From: Aeromicrobium endophyticum
GTDB lineage: Bacteria > Actinomycetota > Actinomycetes > Propionibacteriales > Nocardioidaceae
Length of the DNA: 64,000 nucleotides
NCBI RefSeq assembly: GCF_003586285.1
Contig: NZ_QUBR01000003.1
Span: 124,001-188,000, forward strand
Direction of reading: 5' to 3'
How positions within the stretch are numbered: position 1 is the first letter of the stretch; every line of letters starts with the position of its first letter. Below the pieces are notes generated by a model. That model made no database searches, was not told the origin of the DNA, and saw nothing but the letters and a program-made list of their open reading frames with translations. The position numbers were made by a program, and so were the translations under genes. Positions 36,524-43,877 of the stretch are shown here, piece after piece.

Positions 36524-38146
36524 TCAGCGGCGGCCCTCGAGCATCTCGTCGACCGTCGCGAACTTGACCCGCGGACGCCCGGCGGTCGTGCCCCGCGCGC
36601 GCTCGAGCTCGTCGATCTTCTTCATGCGGCGGCGACCGACGACGTCGAGGCCGCGCGATCGCAGCATCTTGGCGAACGAGCGTCCGGCGGACGGCCGGGA
36701 CGGCTCGGGCAGGCGGTGGTCACGGGCGTCCTGCAGGAGCGTCGAGACGGTCTCCTGCGCATCGGTGCGGTTGGTGCCGATGCCGCCGTACGCGCCTCGC
36801 TTGATCCATCCGACGACGTAGGCGCCGGGCACGGGCTGACCGGTGGCGAGGTCGACCACGCGGCCGCCCTCGTGGGGGACCGTGGACGTCACCTCGTCGA
36901 ACGGCAGACCCGCGACGGGTGACCCGCGGTGGCCGGTCGACCGCACCACCAGCCGGGTGCTCACGTCGACGCGGCGGTCGGTGCCGGCCCGACCGAGCCG
37001 GACGCCCTCGACGCACTCGGCTCCCGTGACCTCGTCGACCGTGCGGTGGAACGACAGCACGAGCCGGCGCCCCTGCGGCGGCGGGCTCGACCAGTCGACG
37101 TCCACCAGCGGCAGCGCGCCGAGCAGGGCCGCCTTCGACCCCGGTGTCGCGGCGGCGATCTCGTCGGCCACCTGGCCGTCGGCCTCGATCACGACGTCGA
37201 TGCCGCGCGGCATCATCAGCAGCTCGGGCCGCGTGAACGCCGCCTGGTCGGGGCCGCGGCGGCCCACCACGACGACCTCGCGCACGGGGGCGTCGCGCAG
37301 TGCCGCGAGGGCGTGGTCGGCGATGTCGGTGCGCCCGAGCGTCTCGACGTCGCCCAGCAGGATGCGCGCGACGTCGAGGGCGACGTTGCCGTTGCCGACC
37401 ACGACGACCCGATCGGTCGAGACGTCGACGGCTGCGGGGTCGACGTCGGTGTGGCTGTTGTACCAGCCGACGACCTCGGGCGATCCGTGCACGCCGCGCA
37501 GGTGCTCACCGGGCACGTCGAGCGGCCGGTCGAGGCGGGCGCCCACGGCGTAGACGACGGCGTCGTGGTGCGCGAGCAGGTCGTCGTGGTCGACGTCGCG
37601 TCCGACCTCGACGTTGAGGAACATGCGGGTGCGCGGGTGGTCGTACGTCCAGCCGAACATCTCGGCGAGGCGCTTGGTGTCGGGGTGGTCGGGGGCGACG
37701 CCGGCACGCACCAGGCCGCCCGCGACGGGCAGGCGGTCGATCATCGAGACGTGGGCCGAGGACGTCGTCAGCAGCTCGCGCGCGGTGTACGAGGCAGCGG
37801 GGCCCGTGCCGACGACCGCGATCCGCAGCGGCCGCTCGCGCGGTGCCTCCACCACGGGGAACGTCGGAGCCGACCAGGTCGCATCCACCGTCCGGTCGTC
37901 GTAGAAGGCGGCGTTGATGTCGCCGAAGACCTGCTCGTCGCCGGTCAGCAGCTCGAGCGGCTTGATCGCCGAGACGGGGCACGCGTCGGCGCAGGCGCCG
38001 CAGTCGATGCAGCTCTTGGGGTCGACGTAGACCATCTCGGTGTGCCCGAAGTCGGGCTCGCCCGGTGCGGGGTGGATGCAGTTGACCGGGCACACCGACA
38101 TGCACGAGGCATCGGCGCAGCAGGCCTGGGTGACGACGTAGGTCAT
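36524..38146 (-). CDS. Ferredoxin/ferredoxin-NADP reductase fusion (FprB-like)
   Basis: 540 residues. The first 60 residues are a two-cluster ferredoxin: Cys9, Cys15 and Cys19-Pro, then Cys46, Cys49, Cys52 and Cys56-Pro. From about 107 on it is an adrenodoxin-reductase-like flavoprotein (RIAVVGTGPAASYTARELL, VVVVGNGNVALDVARILL, GAYVVGWIKRGAYGGIGTNR). It passes electrons from NADPH to an acceptor. Only 29 nt separate it from the upstream diiron oxygenase gene, so it is almost surely that enzyme's reductase. Confidence 0.92.
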   Translation of the reverse strand: MTYVVTQACCADASCMSVCPVNCIHPAPGEPDFGHTEMVYVDPKSCIDCGACADACPVSAIKPLELLTGDEQVFGDINAAFYDDRTVDATWSAPTFPVVEAPRERPLRIAVVGTGPAASYTARELLTTSSAHVSMIDRLPVAGGLVRAGVAPDHPDTKRLAEMFGWTYDHPRTRMFLNVEVGRDVDHDDLLAHHDAVVYAVGARLDRPLDVPGEHLRGVHGSPEVVGWYNSHTDVDPAAVDVSTDRVVVVGNGNVALDVARILLGDVETLGRTDIADHALAALRDAPVREVVVVGRRGPDQAAFTRPELLMMPRGIDVVIEADGQVADEIAAATPGSKAALLGALPLVDVDWSSPPPQGRRLVLSFHRTVDEVTGAECVEGVRLGRAGTDRRVDVSTRLVVRSTGHRGSPVAGLPFDEVTSTVPHEGGRVVDLATGQPVPGAYVVGWIKRGAYGGIGTNRTDAQETVSTLLQDARDHRLPEPSRPSAGRSFAKMLRSRGLDVVGRRRMKKIDELERARGTTAGRPRVKFATVDEMLEGRR

Positions 38147-38175
38147 GGGGGGCGTCCGTTCGGGGTGGGCCGTGC

Positions 38176-39084
38176 TCAGAGCATGTGAGCGGCGCGGTAG
38201 CGACGCATCGCGGCAGGTGTGAGCAGGCCGGCCTCGGACAGGAAGTCCATGAGGTGGACGCAGCTGAGGCGCATCAGGTTGTGGTGGTGCTCGTTGGCCT
38301 TGGCGGCGGCGACGGCTCGCTTGCGGTCGAGACCGGCGGCCTCGTAGACGTCGTGGTTGACCATGCTGCGGACGATGATGAGCGCGGCGCTGGAGATGAC
38401 CCACGCGCTCTGGCGCCGGCGCAGGGCGCTGACGCCCTCCAGGTGCTCGCGGATCTCGTGACGCGCGAACTTCATGTGCCGCGCCTCCTCGACCACGTGG
38501 ATCTTGCTGGTCGTGCGCACGATGGGCAGCACGTTCTCGCCGCGCATCCAGTCGCGCTGCATGACGTCGAGGATCTCCTCGGCCACCAGGATCGAGCCGT
38601 AGGCGACCTCGTTGGCGGCGACGGACTTGAGCGCGCGCGCTGCCTCGACGATCGGGCGGGCCGGCGTGTAGTGCGGCACGTCCATGGCCTGGCAGGCACG
38701 GGCGAACATCAGCGAGTGGCGGCACTCGTCGGCGATCTCGGTGAGCGCGAACTGGAAGGACGAGTTCGTGACGTCGGCGGTGTACTGCTCGCGCAGCAGC
38801 ATCTGCTGCAGGATCATCTCGAACCAGATGCCGGTGCTCATGATCGAGCCGACCTCGTGGCGGGTGAGGACGACCCGCTGCTCCTCGCTCATCTCGTCCC
38901 AGAGGGGAGTGCCGTAGAGCGTCGACCACTCGGGGTTGAGCCCGTAGTGGGACGGGTCGAGGGGCGTGTCCCAGTCGACCTCGGTCTGCGGGTCGTACGA
39001 GAGCTTCTGCGACGACACGAGCAGGCGTGCCAGCTCGTCGTCGGGGTCGATCGAGGTGCGGAACTCATCGGCGGTGATCGTCAT
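38176..39084 (-). CDS. AurF-like diiron oxygenase
   Basis: 302 residues, a ferritin-like four-helix protein of the p-aminobenzoate N-oxygenase (AurF) family. Diiron ligands are visible as ADECRHSLMFAR (ExxH), LVAEEILDVMQR and HVVEEARHMKFARHE (HxxxExxH-like). AurF relatives oxidise aromatic amines to nitro groups or hydroxylate aliphatics. It is followed by the reductase fusion. The control region has GTATGTGA half-sites. Confidence 0.88.
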   Translation of the reverse strand: MTITADEFRTSIDPDDELARLLVSSQKLSYDPQTEVDWDTPLDPSHYGLNPEWSTLYGTPLWDEMSEEQRVVLTRHEVGSIMSTGIWFEMILQQMLLREQYTADVTNSSFQFALTEIADECRHSLMFARACQAMDVPHYTPARPIVEAARALKSVAANEVAYGSILVAEEILDVMQRDWMRGENVLPIVRTTSKIHVVEEARHMKFARHEIREHLEGVSALRRRQSAWVISSAALIIVRSMVNHDVYEAAGLDRKRAVAAAKANEHHHNLMRLSCVHLMDFLSEAGLLTPAAMRRYRAAHML

Positions 39085-39108
39085 CGTGGCCTCCGGAGAT
39101 ATATGACA

Positions 39109-39157
39109 TCACGTATGTGACATCGACGATGAACAATAGCGTACCGCGAGTATGTGA
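39109..39157. promoter_or_regulatory. GTATGTGA half-sites upstream of the diiron oxygenase operon
   Basis: TCACGTATGTGA at 39109-39120 is a small palindrome, and GTATGTGA recurs at 39150-39157. The region is AT-rich for this genome. The same 8-mer is in the operator at 30706-30720, so one TetR-type regulator may act on both. No regulator gene is adjacent. Confidence 0.45.
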
Positions 39158-39168
39158 AATGTCCAGGG

Positions 39169-39600
39169 CTACAGCCCGAGCAGTTCCTCGAGCAGGTTCC
39201 TGGGGGTCGAGGACGGCACGGGAGCCGCGGGGGTGGAGGGGGCCGCGGGCGACTCGGCCGCCGGCGCGGCGGTCGTGGACGGGCGCCGCGTGGGGGACGC
39301 GCTGGGGAGCGGTCGGGCCGCACGCGTCGGCGACGTCCGGGGGCGCGGGACGGTGGAAGGGCGGACCGTCGCGGCAGGCTCCTGCGGGGCAGAGGCGTCG
39401 GTCGTCCCGCTCCTGGGCGCCGGGGCGGCGGGCCGGGTCGGGTCGATGGAGGCAGGACCGCCCGGGCTGCTGGACGGCACCTGTGCCGCTGCCGCGGGAC
39501 GCTCGGGGGCGTCGTCCCGCGAGAAGGCGACGACGGTCGAAGCGGCGACCGTGGCCACGACGGCTGCGGCGACGAGGCGGTGAAGGCGGCTGATGCGCAT
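39169..39600 (-). CDS. Secreted Pro/Thr/Ser/Ala-rich protein
   Basis: 143 residues. RLHRLVAAAVVATVAASTVV is a signal peptide or N-terminal anchor. The remainder is low complexity (many Pro, Ala, Ser, Thr) and ends with the hydrophobic NLLEELLGL. No domain is visible. It is likely exported and disordered. It could instead be a GC-driven false gene, but the sharp signal peptide argues for a real one. Confidence 0.6.
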   Translation of the reverse strand: MRISRLHRLVAAAVVATVAASTVVAFSRDDAPERPAAAAQVPSSSPGGPASIDPTRPAAPAPRSGTTDASAPQEPAATVRPSTVPRPRTSPTRAARPLPSASPTRRPSTTAAPAAESPAAPSTPAAPVPSSTPRNLLEELLGL

Positions 39601-39752
39601 GTGGCGCTCCTGCGACGAGGTGGTGACGACCGTGCGGACGGGGCGACGCCCCGCTCAGGTCCAACGACCTGCTGTCCCGGGCGTCACGACACCGCAGGTC
39701 TCGGGGCATGCTCCGGTGGCTACCGTGGCCTGGACGACAGGGGAGGTGCCGT

Positions 39753-40562
39753 GTGGACGAGGTGGCGGTCGGCGAGGTCGCCCTCCAGCGCTCCCGGTGG
39801 CTGCAGGAGTGGCCGGAGTCGTGGTCGGACGGTGAGCGACGGGCCGACATGGTCGACCGCCACGCCTGGATCCACGCCGCGACGTCGCTCGCGCGCGGAA
39901 GGGGCGCACGCAGCCGGGTGGTGCCGTCCTGGCCGGCGTCGTCGTCCCGGCTGGCCGAGCAGGTCGTCCGCGACGAGCTCGGTGAGGCCGCGGCCGGCCC
40001 GGTCGCGCCGGTGACGGCTGAGGGGGGCGCTCCTCCGCTGCGCGTGGAGCGCTCGCGTCCTGGGTGGCACCTGACGGGCATCGCGTCGTGCACCCCGTGG
40101 TCGCCCGTGCCCCGTTCGCTGCTGGTGCTCGGCGTCGACGAGGGCGACAACGCGGTGGTCGCGCTCGTCGCCACCGAGACGTCCGGCGTCGAGGTGCGGC
40201 ACCGGGCCGGCACGGCCGAGGTCCGGTTCGCCGACGTCGAGGTGGCCGAGCGACGGGTCGCTCACTCGGCCGACGCAGGAGCTGCGCTGCGCGAGCGACT
40301 GACCGTGTTCGGCCTGCTGGCTGCCCTCGACAGGCTCGACGACGGTGCGACGACCGAGAGCGAGCGCTCCGACATCGAGCTCTGTCGCGCCGCGGTCGGC
40401 GTGGCGGCACGCTCGACGAGGTCAGGTCGTCCGCTGGCCCGTCAGCACGACGTCTCGGCGGCGGCGGTCGTGGTGTTGCTGACGTGCGCACGCCTCGGCC
40501 TCGCGTTCGACGACGTTGGGCGCCTGGCGTGGCACCGCGAGCGGCTCGCGCCGCTGCTCTGA
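39753..40562 (+). CDS. Acyl-CoA dehydrogenase-like protein, reduced
   Basis: 269 residues from a GTG with GGGGAGG in front. The middle (GWHLTGIASCTPWSPVPRSL, VALVATETSGVEVRH, VRFADVEVAERRV) follows the beta-domain pattern of acyl-CoA dehydrogenases, and the end is helical. The N-terminal helical domain is shortened and no catalytic Glu can be pointed out. It may be a diverged non-catalytic member. The call rests on pattern only. Confidence 0.5.
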   Translation: MDEVAVGEVALQRSRWLQEWPESWSDGERRADMVDRHAWIHAATSLARGRGARSRVVPSWPASSSRLAEQVVRDELGEAAAGPVAPVTAEGGAPPLRVERSRPGWHLTGIASCTPWSPVPRSLLVLGVDEGDNAVVALVATETSGVEVRHRAGTAEVRFADVEVAERRVAHSADAGAALRERLTVFGLLAALDRLDDGATTESERSDIELCRAAVGVAARSTRSGRPLARQHDVSAAAVVVLLTCARLGLAFDDVGRLAWHRERLAPLL

Positions 40563-40573
40563 CCCGGTGCCGG

Positions 40574-40771
40574 TCAGGCGTCGGTGGGGTCGGGCTCGGT
40601 CGCCGGCTCCCGGTCGGGCTCCGTGCCGGGCTCGGCGTCGGGAAGCACCTCGGGGAAGGCGGGATCGGGCAGCGCGGGAGCCTGGGGCTCGTCGGTCTGC
40701 GGCTCGTCGGTCTGGGGAGCATCCTCGCCGGGGGCGGCGGGGTTGGCGGGCTCGGGCGGGGCAACGGTCAT
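40574..40771 (-). CDS. Small acidic Pro-rich protein
   Basis: 65 residues with about 17 Asp or Glu and a similar number of Pro, including a repeated QTDEP. No signal peptide or domain. The ATG at 40771 follows GGAGGAA, a near-perfect ribosome site, which is the main reason for accepting it. Function unknown. Confidence 0.5.
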   Translation of the reverse strand: MTVAPPEPANPAAPGEDAPQTDEPQTDEPQAPALPDPAFPEVLPDAEPGTEPDREPATEPDPTDA

Positions 40772-40834
40772 GATTCCTCCGGTGGTCGGTGTCGTGGTGC
40801 CGTACCCCGGCCGTCGCCCCGCCAATCGCCGGCG

Positions 40835-40957
40835 TCAGCCCTGGCGGGCCTTCAGGCGAGGGTTGTTCTTGTTGATGACGAACGTGCGTCCGCCTCGGCG
40901 CACGACCTGGGAGCCGGGCTGGTTCTTCAGCGAGGCGAGGGAGTTGCGGACCTTCAT
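40835..40957 (-). CDS. rpmJ: Ribosomal protein bL36, zinc-free (C-) form
   Basis: 40 residues: [19 protein letters not shown], then [20 protein letters not shown]. This is the alternative bL36 whose zinc-ligand Cys residues are lost. Such copies replace the Cys-containing form when zinc is scarce and are normally repressed by Zur. A 17-nt palindrome sits 35 nt upstream. No other C- ribosomal genes are adjacent here. Confidence 0.92.
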   Translation of the reverse strand: MKVRNSLASLKNQPGSQVVRRGGRTFVINKNNPRLKARQG

Positions 40958-40992
40958 GACTGTCCTCTCGGGCCGGGGACGTACCGGCACAC

Positions 40993-41009
40993 ATGACAAC
41001 CGTTGTCAT
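40993..41009. promoter_or_regulatory. Putative Zur operator upstream of rpmJ(C-)
   Basis: ATGACAACCGTTGTCAT is a perfect palindrome with one central base. Its position just upstream of a zinc-free bL36 gene and the TGANAA-type arms fit actinobacterial Zur boxes. Confidence 0.65.
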
Positions 41010-41016
41010 CTGGAGA

Positions 41017-41448
41017 CTATTCCCAGTCGCGGTTGCCGCGGCCCTGCTTGATCGATCCGCGGCGCTTTTTGGCGTCCAGGCGACGCTGCTTCGACCCACG
41101 GGTCGGCTTGGTGGCGCGGCGATGGCGTGGTGGGACGACGGCCCGGGCCAGCAGCTCCTCGAGACGCACGCGAGCAGCCTCGCGGTTGCGGTGCTGCGAG
41201 CGGTACTGCGACGACACCACCGTGATGGTCCCGTCGACCAGTCGTCCGGCCAGGCGGCTCGCGGCGAGCTCCTTCTGGGCGGGGGAGAGGGCCGTGCTGT
41301 CGTCGAGCGACCAGATCAGCTCGACGCGGGTGTCGGACGTGTTGACGTGCTGGCCGCCGGCGCCCGACGAGCGGGAGAACCGCCACGACAGCTCGCCGTC
41401 GGGCAGGGCGAGCCTGCCCGGCGACGGCCGGGGCGCGTCGTGCGTCAT
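41017..41448 (-). CDS. arfB: Ribosome-rescue peptidyl-tRNA hydrolase ArfB
   Basis: 143 residues. The release-factor catalytic loop is FSRSSGAGGQHVNTSDTRVE with the GGQ. The basic C-terminal tail (KQRRLDAKKRRGSIKQGRG) enters the mRNA channel of stalled ribosomes. It overlaps the PadR gene by 4 nt, an odd partner. Confidence 0.93.
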   Translation of the reverse strand: MTHDAPRPSPGRLALPDGELSWRFSRSSGAGGQHVNTSDTRVELIWSLDDSTALSPAQKELAASRLAGRLVDGTITVVSSQYRSQHRNREAARVRLEELLARAVVPPRHRRATKPTRGSKQRRLDAKKRRGSIKQGRGNRDWE

Positions 41449-42050
41449 CGTCGGTCGGACTCGGCGTCCGCGAGGATCAGGTACATGGCCTTGCGGGCGT
41501 CGTCGACGACCGCGGTGGCCTTCGCGCGCTGCTCGGGGGTGCCGGCCTGCGCGACCTGCTTCCAGGCGTTGATGAAGCCCTTGAGGTTGTGGGCGAACTC
41601 GTGCATCTCGTGGGACTGGTCGCCCTTGGCGGCCTCCCAGGGGGTGCCGAGCTCGTCGCGGTGCTCGTCGACGTACGTCGTGCCCTCGGGGGTGAGGGTC
41701 GCGGTCTTGCGTCCGTCGACGCGCTCGAACGAGATCAGGCCCTCGTCCTCGAGCTGCTGCAGCACGGGATAGATCGAGCCGGGGCTGGGGGTCCAGGACC
41801 CCTCGCTCCTCTCGCCGATCTCCTGGATCAGCTGGTAGCCGTGCTTGGGTGCCTCGGCCAGCAGGAGCAGGGCGGCGGCGCGCACGTCGCCGCCACGTCC
41901 GCCGCGCCGACGTCCGCGGGGACGGCCGGGGCCGCCGACGCCGAACCCCGGCCCGAAGCCGAGGTCGCCGCCGAACCCGCGGTCGGGGTTGTGCCGGCCG
42001 CGTCGGCGGTCGGACGGGTGGTGATGCTGTGAGAAGTCAGTGCTTCGCAT
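41445..42050 (-). CDS. PadR-family transcriptional regulator
   Basis: About 201 residues. A His/Gly/Arg-rich N-terminal tail of about 50 residues (including RRGRHNPDRGFGG) precedes the PadR winged helix: RAAALLLLAEAPKHGYQLIQ, SPGSIYPVLQQLEDEGLISF, KTATLTPEG. The C-terminal helix aids dimerisation. The ATG at 42050 is preferred over a GTG at 42062, whose ribosome site would be too close. The CGATATATCG palindrome upstream fits PadR autoregulation. Confidence 0.88.
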   Translation of the reverse strand: MRSTDFSQHHHPSDRRRGRHNPDRGFGGDLGFGPGFGVGGPGRPRGRRRGGRGGDVRAAALLLLAEAPKHGYQLIQEIGERSEGSWTPSPGSIYPVLQQLEDEGLISFERVDGRKTATLTPEGTTYVDEHRDELGTPWEAAKGDQSHEMHEFAHNLKGFINAWKQVAQAGTPEQRAKATAVVDDARKAMYLILADAESDRR

Positions 42051-42098
42051 GGGGTGACCCACTTTCCATCTGTCATCGGCACGTTGTCGATACCTAAA

Positions 42099-42108
42099 CG
42101 ATATATCG
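42099..42108. promoter_or_regulatory. PadR-type operator
   Basis: CGATATATCG, a 10-bp palindrome inside an AT-rich stretch 49 nt upstream of the PadR start, with a further TCGATA at 42088. Autoregulatory PadR sites often have this look. Confidence 0.5.
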
Positions 42109-42146
42109 AAAACAGATCACATTCAACCCCACGTCCCGCCCCCGTC

Positions 42147-42227
42147 CCGCGAGTGGCGCAATCCTGCGTTTCTGGGACGGCGTGTCGCGCGAGACTGCGC
42201 CACTCGCGGCCTGGAATGCGCCACTCG
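42147..42227 (+). repeat. Palindromic intergenic repeat, copy B (REP-like)
   Basis: Left arm CCGCGAGTGGCGCA at 42147-42160, right arm its reverse complement at 42196-42209, core with GGGACGGCGTGTC, then an extra partial right arm TGCGCCACTCG at 42217. Same orientation as copy A; it lies upstream of the endonuclease-like gene. Confidence 0.85.
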
Positions 42228-42312
42228 ACCGCGGGGCTGTGGACGCGGCGACGTGTCCACAGCCCCGAGAATGTCAGTGGAGCGCGACGTTCCCCGTGGT
42301 GACGGTGGAGGG

Positions 42313-43314
42313 ATGGATCCCGTCCGTCACCGAGATGCCGAGGCGCGCGGCCTCAGCCCCCACCTGCTGCGCACCTCGTGGTTCGTCCACCCCGCCGCGG
42401 GGGTCGCGCAGCTTGCCTCCACGGCGGACGACCTCGCGTCCACGTGTCGTGCCGTCGCGATGGTGCTGCCCGACGACGTGGTGTTCACGCACGTGACGAG
42501 CGCGCGGCTGCGCGAGTGGTGGATGCCGCTGCTGGACGACCTGCCCCTCGTCGCCTGCAGCTGGCGTGAAGCGCCGCACGCCGACCGCCGCGGGGTGTAC
42601 GTCCGGCGGTGCGGCATCCCGCCGGGTCACCGCGAGCGACTTGACGGCGTGCCGGTCGCCTCCGCCGAGTGGACGATCGTCGAGCTGGCCGAGCACCTCG
42701 CGCTGCTCGACCTCGTCGCGCTGATCGACTCGGCGCTGCACCTCGGGCACACCTCGGTCGACCTGATCCGGGCCACGATGGTGCCGGGCCGCAGGGGAGT
42801 CCGGGTGCTCCGGCGGGCGCTCGACCTCGTCGACGGTCGCAGCGAGTCGTGGTGGGAGACGATGCTGCGCCTGCTCCACGTGCTCTCGGGGTTCGAGGTC
42901 GAGCCCCAGCACGTCGTGCGCAACATCGCAGGCATCGAGGTCGCGCGCGGCGACCTGCGCATCACCGGTACCAACCGGCTGGCCGAGTACGACGGGTCGG
43001 ACCATCGCGAACGAGGGCGGCACCAGCGCGACCTGCGGCGCGAGAAGGCCTTGGCCCGCGAGGGCATCGAGCGGTACGGCTACACCGCCACCGAGATCAT
43101 CCACTCGCCCGAGCTCGTCGTGCGTGATGCCGAGACGGCGCGGGGGCTGGCACACGTCCCGGGACGCCTCGGGCTGTGGCGTGCGGAAGCGAGCTCGGCC
43201 ACGGTCTCGGCTGCGGGTCAGCGGGCCCTGCGTCGACGACTCCAGCGTCTCGTGCGCATAACCTCTCCCCGCGCGAGTGGCGCGAGACCGCCCGCGAGTG
43301 GCGCAACCTCGTGA
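42313..43314 (+). CDS. AbiEi/DUF559-like protein with Vsr-type endonuclease domain
   Basis: About 333 residues. The first half (LLRTSWFVHPAAGVAQLAST, LPDDVVFTHVTSARLREWWM) resembles the winged-helix and AbiEi-like region common in actinobacterial proteins of this type. The last 130 residues have a PD-(D/E)xK pattern: Glu in SESWWETMLRLLHV, Asp in RGDLRI, then LAEYDGSDHRERGRHQRDLR, as in DUF559/very-short-patch-repair nucleases. Start choice is uncertain: ATG 42313 is used, ATG 42271 and GTG 42253 are possible. The final about 15 codons and the stop lie inside repeat copy C. It stands alone between two inverted copies of the repeat. Confidence 0.75.
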   Translation: MDPVRHRDAEARGLSPHLLRTSWFVHPAAGVAQLASTADDLASTCRAVAMVLPDDVVFTHVTSARLREWWMPLLDDLPLVACSWREAPHADRRGVYVRRCGIPPGHRERLDGVPVASAEWTIVELAEHLALLDLVALIDSALHLGHTSVDLIRATMVPGRRGVRVLRRALDLVDGRSESWWETMLRLLHVLSGFEVEPQHVVRNIAGIEVARGDLRITGTNRLAEYDGSDHRERGRHQRDLRREKALAREGIERYGYTATEIIHSPELVVRDAETARGLAHVPGRLGLWRAEASSATVSAAGQRALRRRLQRLVRITSPRASGARPPASGATS

Positions 43315-43354
43315 GACACGCCGTCCCGAAAACGCGAGACTGCGCCACTCGCGG
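43272..43354 (-). repeat. Palindromic intergenic repeat, copy C (REP-like, inverted)
   Basis: Read on the minus strand it matches copy B: CCGCGAGTGGCGCA (43354-43341), core with GGGACGGCGTGTC, closing arm at 43305-43292, and a partial extra arm at 43283-43272. So copies B and C bracket the endonuclease-like gene in opposite orientation, and C supplies the gene's stop codon. Confidence 0.85.
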
Positions 43355-43386
43355 ATTCGGGGCGCGGGAAGGGGGCGGGGCGTGGG

Positions 43387-43818
43387 TCAGCCGCCGGCGA
43401 CGTAGCTGGAGAGCTGGTCGCGCTCGAACTCGAGCTGCTCCATGCGGTGCTTGACGGCGTCGCCGATGCTGAGCACGCCCACGAGCCGTCCGTCGTCGAG
43501 CACCGGCACGTGCCGCACACGGTGCTGCGTCATGATCGCCATCAGGTCGGTGAAGGCGTCGTCGGGCGAGCACACCCGCACGTCGGTGGTCATGATGTCG
43601 GCCACCCGGGTGTCGCGCGCGTTCTCGACGTCGCGCAGCTTGCGGACGACGTCGCGCTCCGAGACGATGCCGAGCATCTGTGCGCCGTCGTCGCTGACCA
43701 CCAGTGCGCCGATGTCGCGCTCGGCCAGCACGTCGAGCAGCTCACGCACCGTCACGGTCGGCGCGATCGTGAACACCTCGGTGCTTCCCTTCGAGGCCAG
43801 GACGTCGTGGACGCGCAT
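43387..43818 (-). CDS. CBS-domain pair protein
   Basis: 143 residues made of two CBS motifs: VRELLDVLAERDIGALVVSD with LGIVSERDVVRKL, and DAFTDLMAIMTQHRVRHVPV with VGVLSIGDAVKHRMEQLEFE. It is a stand-alone adenosine-nucleotide-sensing module with unknown target. It lies last after hisN on the same strand. Confidence 0.9.
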   Translation of the reverse strand: MRVHDVLASKGSTEVFTIAPTVTVRELLDVLAERDIGALVVSDDGAQMLGIVSERDVVRKLRDVENARDTRVADIMTTDVRVCSPDDAFTDLMAIMTQHRVRHVPVLDDGRLVGVLSIGDAVKHRMEQLEFERDQLSSYVAGG

Positions 43819-43877
43819 GCGGGGCTCCTTCGTCGGCTCCTCGCACTGTAACCCCGGTCACACTCCGGAGGCGAGGG

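Noticed and set aside
42147-43354. Copies B and C as terminal repeats of an insertion sequence
   Set aside because: No DDE, HUH or serine recombinase motif is seen in the enclosed gene and no target-site duplication could be recognised, so it is reported as a repeat-flanked nuclease-like gene, not as an insertion sequence.
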